Shown here piece by piece: positions 25,713 through 33,451 of a stretch of 64,000 nucleotides of DNA. The first letter of the stretch is position 1. Every line of letters begins with the position of its first letter. Both the position numbers and the translations under genes were made by a program. This DNA is from Alphaproteobacteria bacterium (GTDB taxonomy: Bacteria > Pseudomonadota > Alphaproteobacteria > UBA828), in contig WTGU01000069.1 of assembly GCA_011523425.1 (NCBI GenBank), forward strand, positions 24,716-88,715, in the 5' to 3' direction. The notes under the pieces are model-generated. The model saw only the letters and a program-made list of their open reading frames with translations. It ran no database searches and was not told where the DNA came from.

Positions 25713-25919
25713 TTATTTCCCGACAATAGGGGAGGGATTCACGCGAAGGTGGCGCCCTTCGCCGCTACCGCCGGGCCTTGCACAGGTCAAGGGCAAAGCC
25801 CCTTGATCAACCCGGCCCTTGGCACCGCTGGGCCTGACGCACGAATTGAGCGTGCCACCGTCGCCGTACATGCCCGGCTTGGCGAGCGATTTCGCCTTCG
25901 CAGCGGTCAGCCGTCCCAT
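25713..25919 (-). pseudogene. Truncated P4-type tyrosine recombinase (integrase) N terminus
   Basis: The frame begins MGRLTAAKAKSLAKPGMYGD, very like the N-terminal Arm-binding start of P4-family tRNA-targeting integrases (MGKLTALKVKS-KPGRYGDG-type). After about 35 residues the similarity fades and the frame ends after 68 codons; the catalytic domain (R-H-R-Y) is missing. It lies about 150 bases beyond the 3' end of tRNA-Asn on the same strand, the expected place for an integrase of an island inserted in that tRNA. It is interpreted as a decayed fragment. Confidence 0.6.
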
Positions 25920-25994
25920 GCAGTCCCCACATCCACACCCACACTCGATCACACATTCTGGTGGAATCGAGCGGAACGGACAAGTACGAAAACA

Positions 25995-26023
25995 AGGAAA
26001 AAGCCCTGCCGGAGCAGGGCTTT
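25995..26023 (-). terminator. Rho-independent terminator downstream of tRNA-Asn
   Basis: On the minus strand a 10-base-pair stem (AAAGCCCTGC at 26023-26014, loop TCCG, GCAGGGCTTT) continues into TTCC. It stands about 45 bases after the tRNA 3' end. Good stem with a short T run. Confidence 0.75.
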
Positions 26024-26067
26024 AGTGTCTTTCCTGAGAACAGGATGGACCTTGTCGGTCCTTGATC

Positions 26068-26143
26068 TGGCTCCCCGGGCCGGACTCGAACCAGCGACCC
26101 AGCGGTTAACAGCCGCTTGCTCTACCAACTGAGCTACCGGGGA
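26068..26143 (-). tRNA. tRNA-Asn (anticodon GTT)
   Basis: 76-base cloverleaf with CCA encoded. The acceptor stem is TCCCCGG / CCGGGGA, the D arm contains AGCTCAGTTGGTAGAGC, the anticodon arm is AGCGG-CTGTTAA-CCGCT, and the T arm is GGTTCGAGTCC. The anticodon GTT gives asparagine. A terminator follows, and a decayed integrase lies beyond, so this tRNA was probably an island insertion site. Confidence 0.95.
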
Positions 26144-26279
26144 TCATGGATAGCCTTCTGGCCGCTCACCTCCCGGCTGAACGTCCATTCTCGCTCCATA
26201 TAGCACCAAAGGAGCGCCCGTTCCAGACACCCCGGCCCCGGCAAGCGGAGCCGCCCCAGCCACCGCCCCGACCGCGGCG

Positions 26280-27437
26280 CTAACCGCCGCCGGGTACCAG
26301 GTTGTGCGGCGCCCGGCTGAGGCTCTCGGCGCCGTCGTCCGTGACCGCGTAGGTCTCGCCGAGGGTCATGGCGAGCCCTGCATCGCTGTTCGCGAGGATG
26401 ATGTGGACGAAGAGGACCATGCCCGGCGCCACGACCTGCGGATTGCCGGTGTAGAACATCGGGCCGTCCATCCATGAGGGCGCGAAGGTCGCGCCGAGGC
26501 TGTAGCCGCAGGCGTTGAGGCGATGCTCCCGATAGCCTGCGCGATCGAGCACGCGGGCGTGGGCGTCGAAGACCTCGCCGAACGTGCGGCCGGGGTGCAG
26601 CGTCTCGCGGCAGGCGTCCAGCGCGTCCGCAGAGGCCCGGTGCATGGCCGCATGCGCCTCCGAGACCGGGCCGATCACCAGCGTGCGCATGAGCGCGGCG
26701 TGATAGCGGCAGTAGGTGCCCGCGAACTCGATGGTGAGCTGGTCCCGCTCCGCGAGCCGGCGCCGCCCGGCCTTGTCGCGGCAGAGCAGCGCGTCGGCGC
26801 CGGAGCTGAGGATAAAGGGATTGCCGGGATACTCGCCGCCGCCGCGGAAGACGGCCCCCTGCATCGCGGCGAGGATGTCGCCTTCGAACGCGCCGGGAGC
26901 AGCCAGCCTCTCCGCTTCCGCCAGGGCATCGTCCGCGAGCGCAGCCGCCCGGCGGACGTAGGCAAGCTCGCTCTCGCTCTTGACGAGGCGAAGCGCGGAG
27001 ACGAGGTCCGACGCGTCCTCCAGCGTGCAGAAGTCCCCGAACGCCTGCTCGACCGCGAGCCAGTTCGCGGCCGTGAGACCCTGGGTGTCGCGTTCGACGC
27101 CGATGCGCGCACCGGCCGCGCCGTGCCCGGCCACCACGTCGCGGAGCGCCGCAGCGGGGTCGGCGCCGGCCTCGTCGACCCAGATGCGGATGTCCTCGAT
27201 GATCGAGGTGTGCCGCGCCTGGCGGAGGTCCGGCGCGCGGGTGAGCAGCGTCATCCGCCCGTCGCTCCCGAGCCAGAGGCACTGGAAGAAACAGAACCCG
27301 AAGGTGTCGTAGCCGGTCAGGTAGTACATGCTCTCCTGCTTGAAGAGCAGGATGCCCGCGAGGCCGCGGTCGGTGAGCGCCCGCACCGCCGCAGCGCGCC
27401 GCCGCCCGAATTCGTCAGCCGTGAAGTGGGTCGCCAT
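26280..27437 (-). CDS. M24-family (creatinase / ectoine hydrolase-like) protein without canonical metal ligands
   Basis: 385-residue pita-bread protein. The N-terminal creatinase domain includes QESMYYLTGYDTFGFCFFQC and RQARHTSIIEDIRIWVDE. The C-terminal domain includes LRLVKSESELAYVRRAA. In metal-dependent aminopeptidases the ligands lie in YxSDxTRT and GHGIG; here these read YHAALMRT and CGYSLG. The metal site is therefore missing, as in creatinase and the ectoine hydrolase DoeA group, which it resembles in GYSLG and LWLGSDGRMTLLTR. ATG 27437 is chosen over an in-frame GTG at 27458. No ectoine genes are nearby, so the substrate is open. Confidence 0.82.
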   Translation of the reverse strand: MATHFTADEFGRRRAAAVRALTDRGLAGILLFKQESMYYLTGYDTFGFCFFQCLWLGSDGRMTLLTRAPDLRQARHTSIIEDIRIWVDEAGADPAAALRDVVAGHGAAGARIGVERDTQGLTAANWLAVEQAFGDFCTLEDASDLVSALRLVKSESELAYVRRAAALADDALAEAERLAAPGAFEGDILAAMQGAVFRGGGEYPGNPFILSSGADALLCRDKAGRRRLAERDQLTIEFAGTYCRYHAALMRTLVIGPVSEAHAAMHRASADALDACRETLHPGRTFGEVFDAHARVLDRAGYREHRLNACGYSLGATFAPSWMDGPMFYTGNPQVVAPGMVLFVHIILANSDAGLAMTLGETYAVTDDGAESLSRAPHNLVPGGG

Positions 27438-27616
27438 CGCACCCGTACCTTTCGCCACGCCGCATCCCCTGGCTGCGGACGATAGGGCGCGCCGGCGCGA
27501 GCGTAAACCACGCGGAGCTTGCCCGCGCGCGCCGCGCCAGGACTACCGCTTCGCGGCGTTTACCGATAAGGAAGGCGTCCGTGACCAGCGCAACGTATCG
27601 AGCCGGGGAAGGCGCG

Positions 27617-30316
27617 ATGCCCGATCGTTTCCAGTTCGGCCAGGTGGCCCGCGTTCCGGCGGCGACGGACAACGTCGCGATCGCGACGCGGCGCCTCGAA
27701 GCCGGCACCCTCGTCGCCGACGGGACCGGCGCGTTCCGCCTCCCCTACACCGTCCTGGAGGGACACCGCTTCGTCCGCGTGCCCGTTGCCGAGGGCGCGC
27801 GCCTCACCTCCTGGGGTCTCCCGTTCGGCATCGCGGCCCGCGCGCTGCAGCCGGGCGAGTATGTCTGCAACGAGAGGATCCTCGCCGCGCTGGTGGAGCG
27901 CGACATCGACTTTGCTCTGCCGGACGCCGCCAACTTCAGCGACACCATCGAGACCTATGCGCTGGACGAAGCGACCTTCAGCGCGGGAGAGCAGGTGGCG
28001 TCCGCCGAGGAGCCTGCGACCTTCGCCGGCTTCCGCCGCCCCGGCGGGCGCGGCGTCGGCACCCGGAACTTCGTCGTCGTGCTGGCCACCACCTCGCGCG
28101 CCAACGGCTTCGTTCGCGAGGTCGCGGGCCGGGCCGCGGCGGCCGCGCCTGCGGGCGTCGACGGCGTCGTCGCGGTCACCCATACCGAAGGCGGCGGCAG
28201 CGCGCGGCCCAACAATCTGGACCACGTGCTCAGGGTGCTCGCCGGCTTCATCGTGCATCCCAACGTGGGCGCGGTGCTGGCGGCCGACGACGGCACCGGC
28301 GCCTACGCCAACGACGACCTGCGGCGCTTCATGGAAGGCCGCGACGACCCGCTCGACCACGTGCTCCACGCCTTCTTCCGCATCGAGGGAGAGCACGAGC
28401 GGGAGGTGGTGCGCGCGGCGGCGCTGATCGAAGGCTGGCTGCCGGAGGTCGCCGGCCAGCGCCGCACGCGCGAGCCCGTGGGCGCGCTGCGGCTCGCGCT
28501 CCAGTGCGGCGGCTCGGACGCGTTCTCCGGGGTCTCCGGCAACGCGCTGGCGGGCTGGGTGGCGCGGGAGGTCATCCGCCACGGAGGCGCGGCCAACCTG
28601 GCCGAGACCGACGAGCTCATCGGCGCCGAGCCCTACGTGCTGGAGAACGTGCGCGATGCCGGCACGGCACGGCGGTTTCTCGGGAAGATCGAGAACTTCA
28701 AGCGCTACGCCGCCAACCACGGGGCCACGGCCGAGGGCAACCCCACCGGCGGCAACAATTTCCGCGGCCTCTACAACATCGCGCTGAAGTCGCTCGGCGC
28801 CGCCCGCAAGAAGGCCCCCGACGTGCGGCTCGACCACGTCATCGACTACGGCGAGCCCATGCGCGCGCCCGGCTTCTACTTCATGGACAGCCCCGGCAAC
28901 GATCTGGAGAGCATCGCCGGCCAGGTGGCGGCCGGCTCCACCCTCATCCTCTTCATCACCGGGAACGGCTCGATCACCAACTTCCCCTTCGTGCCGACGC
29001 TCAAGTTCGTGACCACCACGGGCCGCTTCGAGCTGCTCGCGAACGAGATGGACGTGAACGCGGGCCGCTACAACGACGGCATGGAGATGGATGCGCTCGG
29101 CGCGGAGACCTTCGAGCTCGCGCTCGACGTCGCCTCCGGGCAGCGCAGCAAGGGCGAGCGCGCGGGCCACGCCCAGGTCTCGGTCTGGCGCGACTGGCCG
29201 CGCACCGGGACGGACGGGCTGGAGGAGATACGCCTACGGCCGGCACCGGCCGGGCGCCCGCTCGCGGTGCGGGATGCGGCTCCCCTCGAGCTTGCCTTCG
29301 ACGCCGTGGTCACGGGCCAGGGTATCGCCTCCGACCAGGTCGCGCTGGTGATGCCGACGAGCCTCTGCTCCGGCCAGGTGGCGCGCCTCATCGCCGACGA
29401 CCTCACGCGGAACCCGCCCGCGTGGAGCGACGTCTCGCGCTTCGTCGCCCTCGTGCATACCGAGGGCTGCGGCTCGGCCAACGGGGCCGGCCTCTATCTC
29501 GACACGCTCACCGGCCACCTCGCGCATCGCTGCGTGCGCCACGCGGTGCTGCTGGAGCATGGCTGCGAGATGACCCACAACGACGCGGTGCGCCACCATC
29601 TCGCCGCGCGCGGCCTGGAGACGGAGCGCTTCGGCTGGGCGAGCGTGCAGCTCGACGGCGGCATCGGCCGCGTCCGCGCCAAGGTGGCGGGCCAGCTCGA
29701 GGCCATGGCCCGGACCCGCTCCGCGGCGCAGCCCGAGAGACGGCGCGTGGGCGCTGCCGAGATGCGCCTCGCGCTTGCCGCGGACGGGCCCATGCCGGAG
29801 TCGGTCGGGGCGGCCTTCGGCCGGCTGGCCGCCGGCCTCGTCGCGGCCGGCGCGACCGTGGTCGTAGCGAGCAGCGGGAGCCTGCTTGGGAATACCGGCT
29901 TCCGCCGCGCCCTCCTTCCGGCGGGCGCGGTGCCGGCGGCCTCTCTCGCCTTCGCCCAGCCGGCAGCGGGCGCGGGGTTCCACGTCATGGAGACGCCCAC
30001 CGAGAACGCGGTGGAGACCTTCGCCGGGCTGGGTGCTACCGGGGTCGAGCTGATGCTCTGCCACGTCGGGCGGACCCCGCTGCAGGGCCACCCCATGCTC
30101 CCCCTCCTCCAGGTGACGGCCGACGAGGCGGTGGCCGCGCGCTACGGCAGCGATCTCGACCGGGTCTTCGCGCCAGGGCACGACACTCCCTCCATCGCCG
30201 CCGCACTTGCGGCGCTCGTCGCGGAGACGGCCTCCTGCCGCTACCGGCCGGCGCTCTGGTCGCGCGGGGTCACCGAATTCCAGCTCACCCGCGGTCCGCT
30301 CGGCCTCTCCATGTGA
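27617..30316 (+). CDS. Long UxaA-family dehydratase with internal duplication
   Basis: 899 residues, far longer than the roughly 500 of altronate or galactarate dehydratases. An N-terminal SAF-like domain (about 1-95: DNVAIATRRLEAGT, GLPFGIAARALQPGEYV) is followed by the UxaA core with GVGTRNFVVVLATTSRANG and HTEGGGSA (189-196). A second, diverged copy occurs in the C-terminal third with HTEGCGSA (614-621). The middle has the Gly-rich substrate region ENFKRYAANHGATAEGNPTG-like. Known members dehydrate sugar acids. ATG 27617 has GGGGAAGG just upstream; an earlier GTG exists at 27581. It is divergent from the M24 gene with about 180 bases between. Confidence 0.85.
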   Translation: MPDRFQFGQVARVPAATDNVAIATRRLEAGTLVADGTGAFRLPYTVLEGHRFVRVPVAEGARLTSWGLPFGIAARALQPGEYVCNERILAALVERDIDFALPDAANFSDTIETYALDEATFSAGEQVASAEEPATFAGFRRPGGRGVGTRNFVVVLATTSRANGFVREVAGRAAAAAPAGVDGVVAVTHTEGGGSARPNNLDHVLRVLAGFIVHPNVGAVLAADDGTGAYANDDLRRFMEGRDDPLDHVLHAFFRIEGEHEREVVRAAALIEGWLPEVAGQRRTREPVGALRLALQCGGSDAFSGVSGNALAGWVAREVIRHGGAANLAETDELIGAEPYVLENVRDAGTARRFLGKIENFKRYAANHGATAEGNPTGGNNFRGLYNIALKSLGAARKKAPDVRLDHVIDYGEPMRAPGFYFMDSPGNDLESIAGQVAAGSTLILFITGNGSITNFPFVPTLKFVTTTGRFELLANEMDVNAGRYNDGMEMDALGAETFELALDVASGQRSKGERAGHAQVSVWRDWPRTGTDGLEEIRLRPAPAGRPLAVRDAAPLELAFDAVVTGQGIASDQVALVMPTSLCSGQVARLIADDLTRNPPAWSDVSRFVALVHTEGCGSANGAGLYLDTLTGHLAHRCVRHAVLLEHGCEMTHNDAVRHHLAARGLETERFGWASVQLDGGIGRVRAKVAGQLEAMARTRSAAQPERRRVGAAEMRLALAADGPMPESVGAAFGRLAAGLVAAGATVVVASSGSLLGNTGFRRALLPAGAVPAASLAFAQPAAGAGFHVMETPTENAVETFAGLGATGVELMLCHVGRTPLQGHPMLPLLQVTADEAVAARYGSDLDRVFAPGHDTPSIAAALAALVAETASCRYRPALWSRGVTEFQLTRGPLGLSM

Positions 30317-30448
30317 GGGGACGGGATGCGCAGGCCAGGCGGCGCCCGGTTGCGCCGCCGGCTGAATCGTGGCACATCACGCGCGCGGCGCGGCCGCCGC
30401 CGGTGAGGCCCCAAGCGGGTTGCCCGCGGCTTTCTCTCCGCCGCATGT

Positions 30449-30523
<75 letters not shown>

Positions 30524-30524
<1 letters not shown>

Positions 30525-30560
30525 AAATCCCCTCTATATCAATGCATTAGAGGGGATTTT
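30524..30560 (+). terminator. Rho-independent terminator of tRNA-Lys
   Basis: 13-base-pair stem AAAATCCCCTCTA / TAGAGGGGATTTT around an 11-base loop, beginning at the last base of the tRNA and ending in TTTT. Strong canonical terminator. Confidence 0.85.
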
Positions 30561-30930
30561 CATTTGGTGTTCCAGGCTCTCTTTCTTCAGGCACCCTATA
30601 GGTACCACTGTTTTGTAACCTCCCGGCCGCTCCAGACCACGGCGAAGGTAAAGGTTCGGGTAGGTTCGGGTGGTGCGGGGCGATGCGACCTCGCACACCT
30701 ATGAGCGCACGATCCAGCCGCTGCCGAAGCTTGGGCCGTGGGTGGACGAGCTCGAGCGCCGCCTGGAGGCCAACGAGAGGACTAAGCGCCGGAGGTTCCT
30801 GTCGGCCCACCGGGACAACCGGGTTGAAGGCGGGGTCGGTGCCGGCGACGTGAAGGCAAACGGCACGGGCGCTCAACTGCGTATAACAAGAGATAATAGT
30901 AAGGCCTCCGGCTCGCGTATTTCTCATTGC
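30561..30930 (+). mobile_element. IS21-family element remnant (IstA fragment)
   Basis: The plus-strand frame from about 30690 to 30790 encodes HTYERTIQPLPKLGPWVDEL and ERRLEANERTKRRR. This is the part of IS21 IstA transposases just before the integrase core (PKLGPFVPELDRLL-type). The helix-turn-helix region, the DDE core, IstB and clear terminal repeats are all missing, and the frame decays after about 45 residues. It is a scar of a past insertion between tRNA-Lys and the peptide cluster. The whole stretch from the tRNA to 31002 contains no intact gene. Confidence 0.6.
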
Positions 30931-30958
30931 TTGACCGCGTCCTTTCGCTAAGGACAAT
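30931..30958 (+). promoter_or_regulatory. Putative promoter of the AlkB/YcaO operon
   Basis: TTGACC (30931-30936), 16-base spacer, GACAAT (30953-30958). The -35 box is preceded by C, giving the CTTGAC form. A start near 30965 would leave about 38 bases of leader before ATG 31003. The same -35 box recurs at two other cluster promoters. Confidence 0.4.
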
Positions 30959-31002
30959 TGAGTCCGCTGGTGCAGAGTCACTTGACCATGTGAGAAGCCG
31001 AC

Positions 31003-33450
31003 ATGGCTGAGGTTGGGGCCGATCCAGGCGGCTTGGGCGCCGGAGCGGCCGCGGGCGGCAGGCCGCTCCAGCCGTCGCTCTGGAGCGCCCTCCCCCACTT
31101 CCTGCCGCTTCTGATCTTTCCGCTGATCGTCAACGCCGCGCTGCAGGGCAGCTGGTGGATCGCGGCGCCGTTCGTCTTCTTCATGCTTGCGGGTCCCCTG
31201 GATGTCGCGCTCGGCGCGGACGAGAAGAACATGGACCCGGCGAAGACGCCCGAGAGGCGCCTGTTCTGGCACAATCTGCCGGTCTGGGGGTGGGCGTTTC
31301 TCTGGCCCCTGACCTTCGCCTTCACGCTCTGGCACATCCTCGTCGTCGGCCATCTGGCCCTCTGGGAGACCGCGTTGATGGCGGTGGTGCTCGCGACCGA
31401 GGCACAGGCGGTCTTCATCGTCGGCCACGAGCTGGTCCATCGGCGGCACACGTGGGAGCGCCGCCTCGGCGAGTTTCTGCTCGCGTCCGCCTCCTACCCG
31501 CACTACGCCACGGAGCACATCTACATTCACCACGCCCTCGTCGGCACGCCGCTGGACGTGGGGTCTGCGCCCAAGGGCGAGAGCCTCTGGCGCTATTTCC
31601 CGCGCGAGCTGGCGAGCAACATCCTCGGCGCCTGGCGCGTCACCCGCGAGCGGCTGGCACGCCGCCGCCTGCCCATGTGGCACTACAGCAATCCCTTCTG
31701 GCGGTACGGCTTCGAAACCGCTCTCTGGTACGCGCTGATCTACTGGATGGGCGATTGGTGGGCAGTCCTGATCTACGCCGTACTCTGCCTCGGCGTCGTG
31801 CTCTCGATGAAGATCAGCAACTACATCCAGCACTACGGCCTGCGCCGCATCCGCATGCCCAACGGCCGCTTCGAGAAGGTCCGGCCCCGGCATTCGTGGA
31901 GCGCCAGCTGCAGGTTCAGCAACTGGATGTTCTACAACATGCAGCGCCATCCGGATCACCACGCGGTGGCGAGCCGGCCGTATGCGCTGCTGCAGCATCG
32001 CGGCGAGGACGAATCGCCGCAGTTGCCGGGGAGCTACGGCAAGATGTTCGGCTTGGCGGTGCGACCGAAGCGCTGGTTCCGGACCATGGACCCGCTGGTC
32101 GATCAGTGGCGCGCCCACTTCTACCCCGAGATCGAGGACTGGAGCCCCTACGACAGCGCGGTTGCCGAAGCCCGGCCGGAGGCCTTCGACGCCATCGTCG
32201 AGATCTTCGGCGCCGCGCCGCGGCTCGCCGGGCTGATCGAGCGAAGCCCGGAGCTGCTCGACAGCCTCAAGAGCCGGGAGTTTACCGATCTCGATCTCCC
32301 GGGCGGCTTCGGGCCGGACCTGGAATTCGAGGTGACCGCCCGCAGTGGCCTCACGCGCCTCTACTGGACGCACGAGTTCGGCGTCGCGGAGATGACCGAA
32401 CAGATCGCCGAAGCGCCCGTTCAGGATGTGAGCGACACGGCGGACGCCGTGCGCAACTGGTCGAACGACAAGACCTTCCAGATCGGCATCCACATGCTGC
32501 GCGGCAATCTCACCCCGATCGAGGCGGGAACGGCGCTCGCGAATGTCGCGGAGGCCGCGATTGCCGCCGTGCTCGAGGCGGTCGACGAGGAGATCGCCGA
32601 GACCCGCGGCCCGCGCGGCGAGGGAGGGATCGCGGCGGTGGCTCTGGGCGATCTGGCAAGCCGGGACGTGGCGCCCGGCATGGCGCTGGACCTCCTGTTC
32701 GTGCATGGGGGCGGCTCCGCCGGCGAGCAGGAGGCGACGTGCCGCCGCTACGGCGATGCGCTCCGGCGGCTGTCGCGCGGCAGCCTGCTGTTCGCGGACG
32801 CGCCGCGCGGTGGAAAGGGACGGGCCGCGAGAGCGCTCTCGGAGTTCGCCGATGGCGGCTGGAGCGCCGGATCGGCGGACGAGCTGCTGGAGCTGACACG
32901 CGCGCGCTGCGTCTTCGAATCGGGCGAGAGCGGGATCGGCCGGCGCTTCGACGAGGCGCGGCAGGCGCTGCTCGGCCGCGGCGACGCGCACGCGGCGCTC
33001 GTCGCCGAGCTGCGGGGCGGAGCCGGCGGCACGGCCGCACCGGGGCTTGCCGCGCTCGACGAGATGACCGGCGGCCTCGACGACGTCGAGCGCACTGCCC
33101 GGCTTCTCCAGCTGACCGGCCCCGGAGACGCCGTGGACGACCCGGCGCCCAGGGCGGTGGCAGTCTTCGAAGCTGCAGGAGCGCATGGCGCGATCCCCGG
33201 CGACGGCGCGGAGGCCTTGATCGAGGCCGCCACGATGTGGCGCACCCTGCGCGGCATTCTGCGGCTGATTGCGGACGACGGCGTCGTGGACGGTGCAGCG
33301 GCGACCGGGGTCAAGGCCGCCATTGCGCAGGCCGCCGGGCTGGACGATTTCGACGCGCTCGCCAACACGATCCGCGATAGGGCATCCCGCGCCGCAGCCG
33401 CGCGCGATGCAGTGAACGGAACGCGTGGCCCCGCTGCCGGCACGAGCTGA
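31003..33450 (+). CDS. AlkB-type membrane diiron monooxygenase fused to a degenerate GlnE-like domain
   Basis: 815 residues. The N-terminal half is a membrane desaturase/alkane hydroxylase. It has hydrophobic helices at about 31-70, 95-140 and 240-270, and all histidine boxes: HELVHRRH (142-149), HIYIHH (172-177), NYIQHYG (273-279) and QRHPDHH (314-320). From about residue 390 the chain resembles GlnE adenylyltransferase: IFGAAPRLAGLIERSPELLD, then GIAAVALGDLASRDVAPGMA (541-560) and a GGLDDVERTARLLQL segment. GlnE needs a SDxDL metal motif; here it is MALDL, so the first Asp is lost and nucleotidyl transfer is doubtful. First gene of the plus-strand biosynthetic operon. The AlkB part may hydroxylate or desaturate the product or a lipid partner; the GlnE-like part may bind or scaffold. 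I know of no described function for this fusion. Confidence 0.82.
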   Translation: MAEVGADPGGLGAGAAAGGRPLQPSLWSALPHFLPLLIFPLIVNAALQGSWWIAAPFVFFMLAGPLDVALGADEKNMDPAKTPERRLFWHNLPVWGWAFLWPLTFAFTLWHILVVGHLALWETALMAVVLATEAQAVFIVGHELVHRRHTWERRLGEFLLASASYPHYATEHIYIHHALVGTPLDVGSAPKGESLWRYFPRELASNILGAWRVTRERLARRRLPMWHYSNPFWRYGFETALWYALIYWMGDWWAVLIYAVLCLGVVLSMKISNYIQHYGLRRIRMPNGRFEKVRPRHSWSASCRFSNWMFYNMQRHPDHHAVASRPYALLQHRGEDESPQLPGSYGKMFGLAVRPKRWFRTMDPLVDQWRAHFYPEIEDWSPYDSAVAEARPEAFDAIVEIFGAAPRLAGLIERSPELLDSLKSREFTDLDLPGGFGPDLEFEVTARSGLTRLYWTHEFGVAEMTEQIAEAPVQDVSDTADAVRNWSNDKTFQIGIHMLRGNLTPIEAGTALANVAEAAIAAVLEAVDEEIAETRGPRGEGGIAAVALGDLASRDVAPGMALDLLFVHGGGSAGEQEATCRRYGDALRRLSRGSLLFADAPRGGKGRAARALSEFADGGWSAGSADELLELTRARCVFESGESGIGRRFDEARQALLGRGDAHAALVAELRGGAGGTAAPGLAALDEMTGGLDDVERTARLLQLTGPGDAVDDPAPRAVAVFEAAGAHGAIPGDGAEALIEAATMWRTLRGILRLIADDGVVDGAAATGVKAAIAQAAGLDDFDALANTIRDRASRAAAARDAVNGTRGPAAGTS

Positions 33451-33451
33451 C

